Below, one piece after another: positions 23,640 to 35,323 of a stretch of DNA of 64,000 nucleotides (position 1 is its first letter; each line of letters begins with the position of its first letter). Location of the stretch: contig JAECYW010000009.1 in NCBI GenBank assembly GCA_023014335.1, forward strand, positions 1,984,001 to 2,048,000, given 5' to 3'. Origin of the DNA: Galerina marginata (lineage: Eukaryota; Basidiomycota; Agaricomycetes; Agaricales; Galerinaceae). Below the pieces are notes generated by a model. The model saw only the letters and a list, made by a program, of their open reading frames with translations. It was not told the DNA's origin and did not search any database. The position numbers and the translations under genes were made by a program.

Positions 23640-25951
23640 AGGGTAAATGGGATCAGGAATTGTCGGTAGGTAAAATCAGGCCAGGAATCACGAACGTCGA
23701 CTTGCATATGTAGTGGCCACAATGCATCAGGCGTGAGAGCCCACGTCAACAGGCCATTCGACGTTCACGCTAAAAATAATGTGGCAGATTGGTAAGTGAT
23801 ACATTCAGGAAGCATGATGTGATTCATTAACTCGGAGGGGTGGTTGTTCAGACGTCCATTACTGAAGGCAGTTCCGCTTCAATTCCGGTATCATAAAGCC
23901 TGGTACCGTTATCGGACCTTGGCCGATTCCAAAACTCTGCAAACACTCCTTCCTTCCTTCCTTCCTTCCAAATGTACCACGGAAGAAAATAACACACAGA
24001 TCAATGGCAACGGAAGAATCATACCCTCGATCTTTCCGGACGTTTACTGTAAGTTTCTGCCGCGGAACTTCCTTAAGGGTCAAAAACAAATGAAGAGGGC
24101 ATTAAAATAAAATTCTAATGAGTCAATCCAACCCAGCTCGGCTACCCCAATGGACGTCTTACGCACTCAGATCTAAAATCTATTTATAGTACTTACATCT
24201 TAAAATAGGTGCCTTGGCAAATCGTGTGATACGACATTGCTGTATCATTTCAACCTCACGTCAGTTCACTGAGTCAGGCCGCGTTAAGCGGACAGTTGGT
24301 GAATGGTACAGTAGCTTCTTTTCATCATGATATCAGAAATTCTGGACGGTGAGGATCTATGGTGCTATGTAGATACTAGACAATTGTACAACCTCCTGAC
24401 TCAGGTTTCAATCACTGATCCTGCCCTAACTATGTTGTGGCGGCAGTGTGGCCAGGAATGACTACACCAGCCATCTTCTTCGAATCCTATTGCAGCTATG
24501 AGGGTACTTCTAAGTTTTGTAATGACTGGATTGATGTCCACCTATACGATGATTACTCGACGGTGAACTGATTGATCCAATTGAGACCGTTGTGGTGGAG
24601 AAATGCGTTCTCTGGTGGGAACTGTAAAGGTCGAAAGAAGCCTATAGAGGAGTAGATAGGTAAAGTAGAAAAGTGCGAAATAAGTTAGTCAATAGATCCA
24701 CGAAAATAGAAGAGACTTAGCTATGCGAATCAGGATTTGAGGTAGTTTGATAGTTTTGACCGATTTTCTTGAGGCTTGAGGTCTTTGTGGCTCGCTCACT
24801 CAGTAGGGATGAATTTCAGAGTCCAAGAAAGAGGTAAATTCGATGGGAATGTCCCAGAACTGATAGAAGGTCGCTCGGACCGCCATAGAGACAAGATTCA
24901 CCAATAGGAATAATTCTACGGTGCTTGGCAAGGTGACAGAATGTGAAAGAGTGCGATGAAAGAATAAAATATTCAAGGATAGTGATTGTACCTAAGCGTC
25001 CATGTGGAAATTTGACAAAATAAAAACGTACCAAGCCTGCTAGACTTCCGGACAGACTCCTCCCGAATTGCTCATCGACCTGGTGACGTTGAGACGAGGA
25101 ATAATGGCGCGATGTTGGCGAAAAGTTGTTGACCAGACAGCACACCAGAACCCCGACGGTGTTCGCAGCCAAAATTCGACGAATGGGAGCGCAGGGACTT
25201 GTCTCTCCTTCGGTGTTTGCAGGCCTGGTCCGAGAGAATGGATAGGTGAATTTGAAATACTAGAAAAGATGATAAATCTAGATTAGATAACTTGAAATTG
25301 AAAAGATAAACGAGAAAACGCAAAATAAGAAACATATCTTGAACCCATGCCGATAATCCTTCAAGACTTTGGGTATATGTTGAGGGCGTAATAGGATGCG
25401 AATAGTTGCAGATGAAGGAGAGAGAGTGTGCCGCGCGACATACTGAAGCGAGCGTAAGCAGAGGCGTTTCCAAAAATGACTCCTGTATGGCCAAATTCGG
25501 AATATTGATGGTGACTATGTCGACTGGGCTCCCGCGTTTGCGTGTGAATTTGGTGTTGGCTTGAATTGGCGCCGGCGAGATTGAACGTCGCGTTCCCATT
25601 GTAAGAGCCTTTGAGGGTGAGATGAGGAAGAATCCAAAAAGCGAGTAAAAACCGTTCTCAAATTGTGTAAGACAAATGTGACATGAAAGGTATATTGATC
25701 TATGTCAATCCCTACCACACCGCATCAGTATGTGGCACCATACCAGACTTCCGTTTGGAAAACCGCTTTCTCTGCGAAATCGGGAAAATTCGGCGATTTG
25801 GCTTGCTATAAGTATATTCTAGGGAATCCTGATATTTGTATGCATCGACGAAAGGAATGTCCACGCTGAGTCTTAAATAGCTTAAGTACCAAAGTAGGTA
25901 AGTAAAATAAGTCTATTTCGCCTGGATATAGAGCAAAGTTCCTAAAGCTAT
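23640..25951. other. 2.3-kb interval without a supportable gene
   Basis: Only short frames without known motifs are seen. A pure (ttcc)n microsatellite lies at about 23946-23969. The 175-codon minus frame around 25072-25599 has biased but unrecognisable content, and I do not call it. Confidence 0.45.
23946..23969. repeat. (TTCC)n microsatellite
   Basis: A simple tetranucleotide run of about five to six units. Confidence 0.9.
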
Positions 25952-28144
25952 CTAAAGGGGCGAGTGAGCTAAAGCCTCGAGCTTGGTCTTGTTCGAGCGC
26001 CGGACGGCTTTGACATATAACGGACGATCAAACATTGAAGTACGCATGTTCCCAAAGCCCTTGAAAAATGCTTTAGGGTCAAACATGTCTGGGAGGGACA
26101 TGTTAAACGTGAGGACAAGCCGCGATACAACGAGCTTCATTTCTTGCACGGCAAAGTTTTTCGCGACGCAAACATATGGTCCTAGGAAAAGGAGAGTTAG
26201 AATTATTCTGGATCTAGGAAATGTTGGGCCATTACCGGATGAAAAGGAGACAAATGCCGCTCTGTTTGTGATGTTCTCAGGACCAATGGATTCCGGAAGC
26301 CAGCGCTCTGGTCTGTAAGCCTACAACAAAGCTGTTAACACAAACAAAGGCAGAAAGCCATCTTCGTCAAACCATTGGATCCGGGTAGAAGTGTTTGGGG
26401 TCAATTTGAAGGGAGTAAGCTGATAGAGCGACAACGGACCCCTCGGGGATGAAGTTTCCATCGATAGTACAACCTCCTGGGGGAACAATACGGGGAAGGA
26501 AGAAGGGCGATGCCAAACGCAGGGCCTCTGTCACACACGCTTCGACGTATGGGACGCCAGCCAATTTTTCATTGCTCAAGGGTACTGTCGGGTCTGGGAA
26601 AGCTTGATCCAGTTCATGTTGGAGCCTCGCAAAGCAGGATGGGTTGGTAAGCAAAAAATAGAAGATCAACGCCATGGTCATCGCGGTATTATCAGATCCT
26701 AATTAGATGAGTACTCGTAGTCTGCCTAACTTGAAAAAAAATGCAACGAACCTCCTTGAATAGCAACCAGTGATTCAACCTCCAAGTCCGACATTGAGAT
26801 CTTTTCCCCGGTTGAGCGGTCGCCCTCTATCTAACAACAAAGCAGTAATGTGAAGAATTCACTCAGGCTGCAAACTTAAACCATACCAAATAAGAGGCAA
26901 CATCCTTAATTGATACATCGTTGTTCCTTTTGACGCGGTTGCGCATCATATTGGCTGACAAGAGGCGAAGGCGGTGAATGGCCTTGCTTCCTGGCAGGTG
27001 CCACAGAATTTCCATAATCCATGACGCTTGGCCAAAGCTATCGTGAGCGTGAACATGGTGAAACATGGGAAGAACGTAAAGCGGGCACCTATCTACAATA
27101 GCTGTCGCCATTTTCCCGGCAGGTATGAGCCTGTGTGGGTCCCCGTTTCTCATGAGCTCCTGAAATAGGAATAAGCTCGAGTCGCAACGATGAAAGAAAT
27201 TAAAACGTTACGAGGTCGTTCGATCCACCGAAAACCATTTCTCCCTAAAGTCGATGTCAAAAGATTTACGCAGAAGAGTGGCACATTTAGCCTACCATAA
27301 AATCATAGGACCAATGAGCGAGGCATTCGGAAAGGTCGACGATGCCGGTGGTTTTGAATGTCCGGGTTTCGATGCAATTTGTTAACTGCCAAGTTCGCCT
27401 TTCCAAAGGACCAAAGTAGTGTTCAATTCTATCAAGGATATGAGTGGATTTCCACAATAACGAGGACCTGAAACCCACGCGCTACCCGAGAAAGCGTTAT
27501 ACCAAATCTTCTTGCGTTTCGTGGATTCCTCCCGAGTCTGTTTGAAAAAGAGTGACACCCCACCTACGTGTCCTGGTTTGTTATACGATTCACTCTTTTC
27601 CATGTGATATTTCGAGCCGTAGATAATAGAGGTGGCGGTAACAGAGTTCACAGTCAGACTATTTGGACCTTTACACAGACATTGAAAATGATCAAAAGTT
27701 TTCCACCAGAAAGATCACAACTGACCAATTCGAACTATCGGGCCATACTTCTTGTGAAATTCTTCAATGAAAAGGTGGCGTTTTCCCGTGAAAGAATATA
27801 ATGCTAAAAAGATACTGCTGATCCGCCATAAGAGGGGACCTGGATATTTCGCAAGGGGGTGAAGTGGCGATAGTCGATATGCCACTGTGATGAGGCAGAG
27901 GCTCGGGAAGTAGATCCCAACGCATCTCCATGCTGAGAAGAGAACTGGCGACCAATAGCTGTGAACATTCAAGAGAGCAATAGTGAACGTATAGAATACA
28001 ACTGCGTAGTCCCCGCGGACAGTGTGTCTGTTGAGGAAGAGCCAGGTGAACTTGAGAGATGTTAGTACAGATAAACGGAGGATGTCTGACACTCACGAAA
28101 GCTGCTCCAACAGATGTTGCATCGAGAAGTTGTTCTGGGGTCAT
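25952..28144 (-). CDS. Cytochrome P450 monooxygenase
   Basis: The start at 28144 reads MTPEQLLDATSVGAAF. Hydrophobic N-terminal segments follow, then the proline hinge (HPLAKYPGPLLWRISS) and KKYGPIVRIG. The I helix carries AIQGGSDNTAMTMA. The K helix has EALRL (ExxR), and the PERF region reads YRPERWLPE. The haem loop is FSSGPYVCVAKNFA: the cysteine ligand is present, but the usual Arg two residues before it is Tyr. The protein ends in a basic tail at 25952. It is a membrane-anchored (ER) haem enzyme that uses P450 reductase, with unknown substrate. At least eight introns are needed. Neighbours (oxidoreductase, MFS transporter, amidotransferase) suggest, but do not prove, a shared secondary pathway. 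Confidence 0.88.
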
Positions 28145-29126
28145 GGTATGCTGACCGGAATAATTGCCCTAGGTGGTAGAGACGACTGGTCAGTGAATAT
28201 AAGAACGTTGCCAGCAGTCACGATCCGTGACTTTGGAGTTTTCCCTTCTTGCACCAGTGAAGGGTTCTGATGTAGTTTCTGATAAACACAAATATACCTC
28301 TGAAAATACATTCCCTTGACATCCCCCTCTCGAGATATCAAGAATTGATTCGTGATTCATGATCTTGTACGTATGGGCGCAACGGACCAATACAAGAGTG
28401 ATCCAATCTTGTAGTAGAAGATTTCATGATACTCATCCGAAATGATCTTCCCGATTCCAGAGGACCAATGGTACTTCTAAATTGCCGATATTCTCCACGG
28501 AGATCTCGTGGGCTGGTTTCCGATATACCACAAAGGGTAAACATTTAGCTTCTACCCGTGCGGCTGGCGACTCCGGTGACATGAGATGCGATTGACTTCG
28601 GTGTCAACTTCGAGAGCCTGCCTGATGTGACAAGTTCACTGCAGTCTGCCAAGTCAGCCTTACGTAACAGCCGATCCAAATACTTCCGTAATGGACGGAC
28701 TCGGTGCTTTTCGGTAAGTATTTGCTTTATGGACTTCAAGCTTGACTCTCACGATGCATCATGGGAAGGGAGAAAAATAGACGCTGGTGAGTGGTCACGC
28801 GCTCACTCGTAAGAAGTTAGCCAGCCTAACACTAGAGTCAATACTGTGAATAAGAAGCACAATGAAACAGTTTTAGAACGTATCTCCGGGCCTCGGAACT
28901 CGTTGAAGCGACGCAGGGTTTGTCACAAGCAGAAGTCCAAGAACGGCGGCTTGGAATAACCCTAGTAAGCAGTTCAGTATGCAGTGGGGTCATCTATGAT
29001 TATGACCTCGCATTCCGACTAAACCCCATTAAGGTAAACGAAGGCTTTCGCGAGATTTCTCTCATACATGGAACTTCCATTGCAATTTATCGTTTCACTG
29101 CCTTCACTACATGGCGTTCTCTGAGT

Positions 29127-29177
29127 GGTTCATCACACTTTTCGGTTCATCACACTTTCTGATTCATCACACTTTGA
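29127..29177. repeat. Three tandem copies of a 17-bp unit
   Basis: The units start at 29127, 29144 and 29161, each close to ggttcatcacactttct. The exact period and a position inside a shared promoter region make a protein-binding role conceivable. Confidence 0.85.
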
Positions 29178-29219
29178 TCTGAACCGGGTGGCATAATAGG
29201 GAATTGGCGATGCAGAAAT

Positions 29220-29264
29220 GGCCAGAAAGTACAGGCTCCACCGTCGAGCCTGTACTTTCTGGCC
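29220..29264. repeat. Perfect hairpin, 19-bp arms and 7-nt loop
   Basis: The arm GGCCAGAAAGTACAGGCTC (29220-29238) and its exact reverse complement (29246-29264) flank caccgtc. No open frame needs it. Such a long perfect stem suggests a recent inverted duplication, a foldback element or an RNA hairpin. Confidence 0.9.
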
Positions 29265-30037
29265 CGCAGCTGAACCTGTGATTGGGAAGCGGAAAAAGGT
29301 GGCACATAACGCGGATGAGCATGCTAGAGGCAGGCGGGCATGTCAGCGACGGGCGGCTGGAATGTTCGGCGGGTGTAAAACATGTGTTGAAAGCAGTCCG
29401 TCTCGATGGCTCATGTCAATAACTTACATACCTCGTTTCTAGAAGCCCTATACAACGACGTCGCAATTTCAAAGTTCCACGTTGAGTTGTCCATGTTCCG
29501 CTTTGGGCGACTCAACATTAATGGAATTCCACCAATGACAAGGTAAGTGTCAGCTTATCATCAGTTTTGAATGCTGCTCACCTTATTTACACCTTCCCAA
29601 GCATTGCCTGACACCTGGACAACATTTCGCCACCTGCCTAGTGCTACCACCCATCGCCAAACTCGGCTCAACCCTTCAGCCCTGCAACCTCGACCATGAA
29701 CCACTGATACAATCTCTCCTCAAACGCGACTCTGAGAATTTTTATGGGAGGGAGAACCACGGGATTGCGGCGCGCCTGAGATGAGCCAGAGGTGGATCAT
29801 ATCCGACAGGTACCAGTTTGTCAAGGACTTTGGCAAGTATGAATGGAATCTTGTATCTAGTCACTTGGTCACTATTTAGAGTATAATGTCCTTGTACGAC
29901 GATGGCTTAAAATAAGATAATTTAACAACAGTTGATTTGCAATTCCTGGGATTCAGAGCACACTCGATCCTGAGCTTTGGAGATGACCACCAGCACCAGC
30001 AAAGCCTCAGTCTTTCTTACGAGCAATTATAGAAAAT

Positions 30038-30140
30038 TGAAGCCAAGGCCACAGGCTGTCGAAAGCCGTGCAAAAAGCTCGGCTTGGCCTGGCTTTTGGC
30101 GGCTGGCTTTGGCCGGCCTTGGCCTCCAGGCCAAAGCCGG
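30038..30140. repeat. GC-rich ggccaaagcc-type repeat tract
   Basis: Overlapping words ggcttggcc, ggctttggcc and ggccaaagcc alternate and pair with each other, ending gccggcacatcacta. This looks like a low-complexity interspersed element just upstream of the gene at 30205. Confidence 0.6.
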
Positions 30141-30204
30141 CACATCACTAATTACAGGTTCCCCTTTCCTTTTGGACGAACACTAAACTCTACCCAATTC
30201 TACA

Positions 30205-32636
30205 ATGTGTGGTATCACAGCTAGCTACCTTGCAGCCCCTGCTGCACCAGACGCTACCGCCCTCATTTGTCAACTCCGTGCATCTGTGTCGGCATTGGGT
30301 CATCGTGGGCCCGATTCTACTGGGTATTACATCTCCGACGACAGTCGCCTGGGTAGGAAACATCTAAAATACTGTGTTGATGTTCGATCTCATTCCCAAT
30401 TTCAGGCCTTGGAAGTGCTAGGTTATCGATCATCGATTTAGAAAGGGGAAACCAGCCTCTTCGCGATTCCGAAGGCTATCTCCGTGCTGTCGTTAATGGA
30501 GAACTCTACGATTATACAGATCTCCGTCAAAAGCTGGAGCAGAATGGCGCTATGTTTCAAACATCCTCCGATTCGGAGTTAGTGATTCAGTTGTAAGATA
30601 GGTCTTCGTTCTTTCACCCAAAGCATGACCCTAACCATTCCCCAGATACAAAGTCTACGGTTTCAACCTTGTTCATTATCTTCGGGGAGAATTTGCTTTC
30701 GTGCTATATGACTCTCAGCGAAAAATACTTTTCGCTGCTAGAGACAGATTTGGCATCAAGCCCCTTTACTACACTTTAATCGATGGGCGCCTCATAATGG
30801 CCAGCGAGATGAAGGCCCTCTTAGAGTTCGGCTGGAAAGCACAATGGGACGTCCAAAGCATCCTTGAAATGGGAGAATTTAACGATGATCGAACAGTCTT
30901 CAAGGGGGTTTACAAAGTCAATATTTATGGTTCACTCACAAAATACAGTTATTAATATGTATTTGCAGCTACCCCCTGCCCATCACCTTACCTTCACCCG
31001 TACTGGGCGTTTGAAGATCGAACCTTACTGGGATCAATCCTATTCTAACCCTCAGATTGTCGAAACCCGCCAACTTGAAGATATCATACGATGTGCACGG
31101 GACCTTATTGTCGACGCAGTCAGGGCCCGGCTCCGTTCAGATGTACCGATGGCCATTTACCTCAGTGGTGGTATTGACAGTGCAGCGATTGCTGGTATTG
31201 CTTCCAAACTGTTAAAGGAGACGGACCCTTTGGCGAAGGTGGTTACATTTACGCTGGCTTTTCCTGGTAAATATTTTCGGTGGTTCATCAAAACTGGAAA
31301 TTGATTTTGTTCATGATATGGTTCAGCGCATGAAGACCTGGATGAAGGACCAGTCGCGAAACGGATGGCAGAAACGATTGGGGCGGATATCAACATGGTC
31401 ACACCCACAGAGGCCGATCTTATTTCGAAATTCGAGCAGGCCGTGTATCACATCGAGCAACCTGTCTACACACTTCATGCTTGTGGCAAGCTCATCCTTT
31501 CCGAGCACGCTCGAGACAAAGGTTACAAGGTTTGGTTTCTGCGTCAAATGCGTTGGCTCGTCTGATACTAATGACCTGGTAGGTGGTCTTAACTGGCGAA
31601 GGCGCAGACGAGGTTTTGGGGGGATATTCGTTCCACGTCTTGGACTACCTTCGCGCTGCCGACAAATCCCTTTCATTGCATGGGCTGCCTCTTCCTTCCT
31701 CTCCTGAGACAGATTTTATCTTGAAGATGATCGAAAGCATGCCCCCACCTCAGGATCACACCTCCCTTGGCGATATGTCGCTTAGTGACAGTCAGCTGGC
31801 TCGGTCGATGGTGGGAGGGATTAGCAATCCAAGAGTGTGGGCCACAATGAGCGCCCCCGTTAAATTGTTCCATCCACTTGCCCTGGAAACATTCTCGGTC
31901 CCTGACCATACAATGGTTATAGTGGACGGATTGCGACCGGAGGCGAGGGAAAAAGCTATAAATGGGAGCTGGCATCCCTTACACGGCGCTTTGGTTTGTG
32001 TCCTCCGCTCTTTCCTGCATTCTCCCTAATTTACGACTGTAGTACACCTCCACCCATACGAGTCTCCCGCTACTTCTAAATCAAGTTGGCGATCGTCCGG
32101 AAATGGCCAATTCCATCGAGGGACGCCAGCCATTTTTGGACCACAAGTTCGTCGAGTATATGAATAACCTGCCTCCGTATGTCCCCCAGAATGCTACCTC
32201 AGAGCATCGGTCAATTAACGCCATGAATTTCAGATCGTTGAAGATCATGCCTCAAAAGACGCCGACTGGCCAGTGGTCGTTCAATGAGAAATGGATACTC
32301 AGGCAAGCCGTGAAGCCTTATATCACAGACGAGATCTATCTCCGGAAGAAACTACAATATAATGTTCCGATCTCTCGCCCGAAGCAGAATGGAGACATTA
32401 CCGGGAACGGGTTGTCACCCTTGCAGGCCTTCTTGAAGAATCGAATTACGAAGGATAGGGTGGACGCGTTGGGTTTTATGAATTGGAAGACTATCGAAGC
32501 CTTGCAGGACGACTATATTAAAAGTCCGGAATCTCCGATAGACGGTGGATTAGATAAGAGGGCAAGACTTTTACTTTTTGTAGTGAGTTTCACAGTGTTG
32601 CAGGCGAGATTCAATGTACCTGCGGCTGTGTTCTGA
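30205..32636 (+). CDS. Asparagine synthetase-like glutamine amidotransferase (AsnB type)
   Basis: The protein starts MCGITASYLA, so the catalytic Cys2 nucleophile is in place. The Ntn glutaminase domain shows LGHRGPDSTGYY, LSIIDLERGNQPLR, VVNGELYDY and ARDRFGIKPLYY. The ATP-pyrophosphatase synthetase domain follows with AIYLSGGIDSAAIAG (PP loop) and VVLTGEGADEVLGGYSFH. Near the end, EMANSIEGRQPFLDHKFVEY is the family's C-terminal block. About seven exons give roughly 650 residues. Glutamine-derived ammonia is joined to an ATP-activated carboxylate. The usual product is asparagine, but this branch, with LSGGIDS and a long insert after the ADE motif, differs from the ASN1 type I know, so another substrate is possible. 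Its place next to a P450 keeps the metabolic-cluster idea open. Confidence 0.9.
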
Positions 32637-33602
32637 CGGTAAACGATATTATTCAAGTCATGTGAATGCGAAATGATACACTGTACGATTTTTTGGTTTT
32701 GTACACGTTCTAAATTATAGTAAATAAAGGTGGACCCGTTCACTGCTAAATGCGTGATTTTTACTTTAAGGTGCAGTTCTTCACCGACTTCTGAATGAGC
32801 GTCGTTAGAGAGGCCAGGGTTTCGGTTGGGTCGTGAAGTAGGGATACTAGTCAAGACCCAAGTTACCCTCAATATACCCGAAACAAGTCGAAGGATAAAA
32901 TGAATCCGAGTCCGCAGTCGACTTGAAAACGAAACGTGCGTCTACAGGCCTCTCCGACTCCGACTCGGAGAAAAAGGTGTGTACAATAGTGTATATGGTC
33001 AAGGGTAGACACAGTAGTATCTTAAAGGCTCTCTGGCATGGCGAAACGAATTTAATACTTCATCCCGAAGCAAGTAATTAAACAAGACAACACAAAGAAT
33101 GTAATAACTGAAATTGTAGCAGAACGAACGCGCCAGATCGTCAGCTCTGCGGGAGATGAAACATGTTCGGGCATATAGAGAATCCATGAACCAAAAATAA
33201 ATAAGTAGGCCATTCCAAAGGATGTCCAAAAGTGATCACTGACAATGACATGCGCACAATTTATGTACCGACTCGTCTGAGAGTTGAATAGCGTCGCGCA
33301 AGGCGTTGGAAAGAGCGTTCACTATTGGACAAGGAGACAATTGCGAGGGGAAGGGGGTACGACTTATGCGTACTCGTGTCGGTGTTGATACGTTTGCATG
33401 TGCAGCCGCACTGGTTTGATTTGTGAGGGGCTAAAGTTGGGTCTAGGGTAAGTTGAGTTGGCATTTGAAGGATGATTTCTGTACCAAGCGGATAACTACC
33501 TAAATGAAGGATTGGTCGCATTGCCGATGCGACGGGTAAAATGCATCTTGGATTGTCAAAAGTTGGGTTTGTTGTACACCGGAAACTAAGTGTCGATATC
33601 GG
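32637..33602. other. Convergent interval between the AsnB-like gene and P5
   Basis: Part (about 33380-33600) is homologous to the 3' flank of P2. A weak family-like minus frame near 33000-33230 (FISRRADDLARSF) could be a fragment of another membrane-family copy, but it is too short to call. Confidence 0.4.
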
Positions 33603-35163
33603 TTAGATATGAGGAAGAAATGAGAGCCAATCAACAACCGCGAGGGCATCTGGTGGAAGGTATCTGAGGGCTGCAAAGGCCTCCCCAAGCAAAAAGAGGC
33701 GTGCAATGACATAGATAGGGAGGGAGAATAAGAAAATAGATAAAATGAACCATAATATACCGAAGAGTCTCTTTGATGTAGAATCAGGTTTCGTATCCTG
33801 ACCCGGAAAATAAGTAAGAAAAAGTAATAGCATCCCCAGAGGAATGACTGAGATGAGAGCAGAGCAGGTGCGCCAAATTATCAACTCTATATGAGTCGGA
33901 AATGCGAAAGACCAGGCAGCACAATGGAGAGCTCCGAATACCGTCGCTATAATTGCGGTAGCAGATGATAGGACGAGTTCAACATCAGTGAATGAACCGG
34001 CATAGCTTGTGCTTGAATAAAACGTCGACACGGTCGAAACAGATCCTGGAACCTTTAGTTCATCGCTGGGTTCATAGATATCATCGAGTCGCGAAAAAAG
34101 GCCCCAAAGTATTGTCCAAGGCGAGACGATGGTAGCTGTCGCCGCCTTCTGCAGGGACTTCGAGTTGATATCACGGATTTTCGAGATCCACGTCAGGAAA
34201 GAGGCCAAGACAGTGGAAGGACCGCATATAAGGGAGAATATTGCATCCCATGGCCAAAGTGTAATTGCTGATGAAAATTAGCATAAATGAAAAGTAGAGA
34301 AGGTAGAAAAGCAAACCATAGTTCTCCGTTGTTTTAAACTTGAAGCGTTCTTCCACAGGCTTGGCTTGATCTAATATATGAACCGGTACTGGACGCCGAA
34401 CATCAAGAGGCTTGTTCCACCACAGAAAATACATGACTCCATTGAGGATTGCAAAAGCGGCCGTGACCAACTCAAGCTCGGTGAGAATGAGCCGCTCGGC
34501 TCGTCTTGCTATACACTGAGCAACGAACCAAGATGTTTGTCCGACAACGAGCGCCTTGGCTAGGCCGTCGCCTTTGCTGCGGTCCCGAATTTCTTCTTCT
34601 GTGATGTCGGGGAGGTCGATTTTGCCGTCCTCGAGTAATTTCTCCATTTCATTGAGCAAGAGCACGCGCTTCGGTTTGCCTCCTTCGAACAAGGTGAACC
34701 CGCCCATCTCAAGGAAGTATGCGTGGGTCTTCGTCCATCTGTGACCTGAAAATCAGGTCACTCAGATCTCAGGGTCAGAGAACTTCATAAACGGACAGAA
34801 TTGCGCACCGCGATATCTTTTCACCATTGCACGAGCGTTGTACCACTGTTTCATTGCCCACAGTAATATGAGCTCTGGTGCAATGATTGCCCAGACCATA
34901 ACTTCCAGCCGTCGTAATCTAATTTTCCATTCTTTCTCCTCTGACGGGGGTATATTGGGGTGAACAGAGATCCACGTGCACGCGAAAATAGTAGCGAGGC
35001 AGCTCCAGAGGATATCCCAAATGGATCGCTGTTGGCTGGGACATGTACATTGGCTGGCGGGGAGGTTCATATCTGGGATAATGGCTTCACGGACGACATG
35101 AAAGACGGGCACCGCGCTCGTGCCACTGTGGAAGAGGTAGAGGAAAGCTAGGATTAAGAGCAT
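33603..35163 (-). CDS. Multi-pass membrane protein, same family, copy P5 (inverted twin of P2)
   Basis: Exons 34809-35163, 34317-34745 and 33603-34267 have exactly the lengths of P2 (355/429/665 nt), giving about 482 residues. Start ATG 35163 gives MLLILAFLYLFHSGTSA; an in-frame upstream extension is ignored because no paralogue has it. Long blocks match P2 word for word (SIWDILWSCLATIFACTW, GGFTLFEGGKPKRV, DRSKGDGLAKALVV, WWNKPLDVR). Introns are also very similar. Differences cluster in the region after the leader and in the C-terminal loop (ITYFRCQEAK in P2 against LTYFPGQDTK). The upstream flank is unrelated to that of P2, so the duplicated block begins close to the start codon. Function unknown. 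Confidence 0.83.
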
Positions 35164-35323
35164 GTTGGAGGTGGAGGGAAGTTTGTGTAAAGCTAGGAAT
35201 ATGGAGAGTCGGACCCGCGTTGGTTGAGTTACCTGAGAGTAGGTTAGGGTTCCGTAGGCGCTTGACTTGATCATCGCCCATCACCGTGACAGTCACTACT
35301 ACTTCTCCTTCGTTCATTTCACT
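35164..35323. promoter_or_regulatory. 160-bp bidirectional promoter between P5 and the F-box gene
   Basis: P5 starts leftward at 35163 and the F-box gene starts rightward at 35324. Both promoters must share this short stretch, unless 5' ends overlap the genes. Confidence 0.5.

Larger units (their letters stand above)
28145..30204. promoter_or_regulatory. 2-kb divergent region between P450 and asparagine synthetase-like genes
   Basis: The head-to-head spacer holds both promoters. It contains a three-copy 17-bp repeat (29127-29177), a perfect 19-bp-arm hairpin (29220-29264) and a GC-rich tract (about 30038-30140) directly before the downstream gene. No protein gene is supported in it. Confidence 0.45.

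Noticed and set aside
25072..25599. 175-codon minus-strand frame
   Set aside because: No recognisable domain, no good start context and no neighbouring exons. It may be chance.
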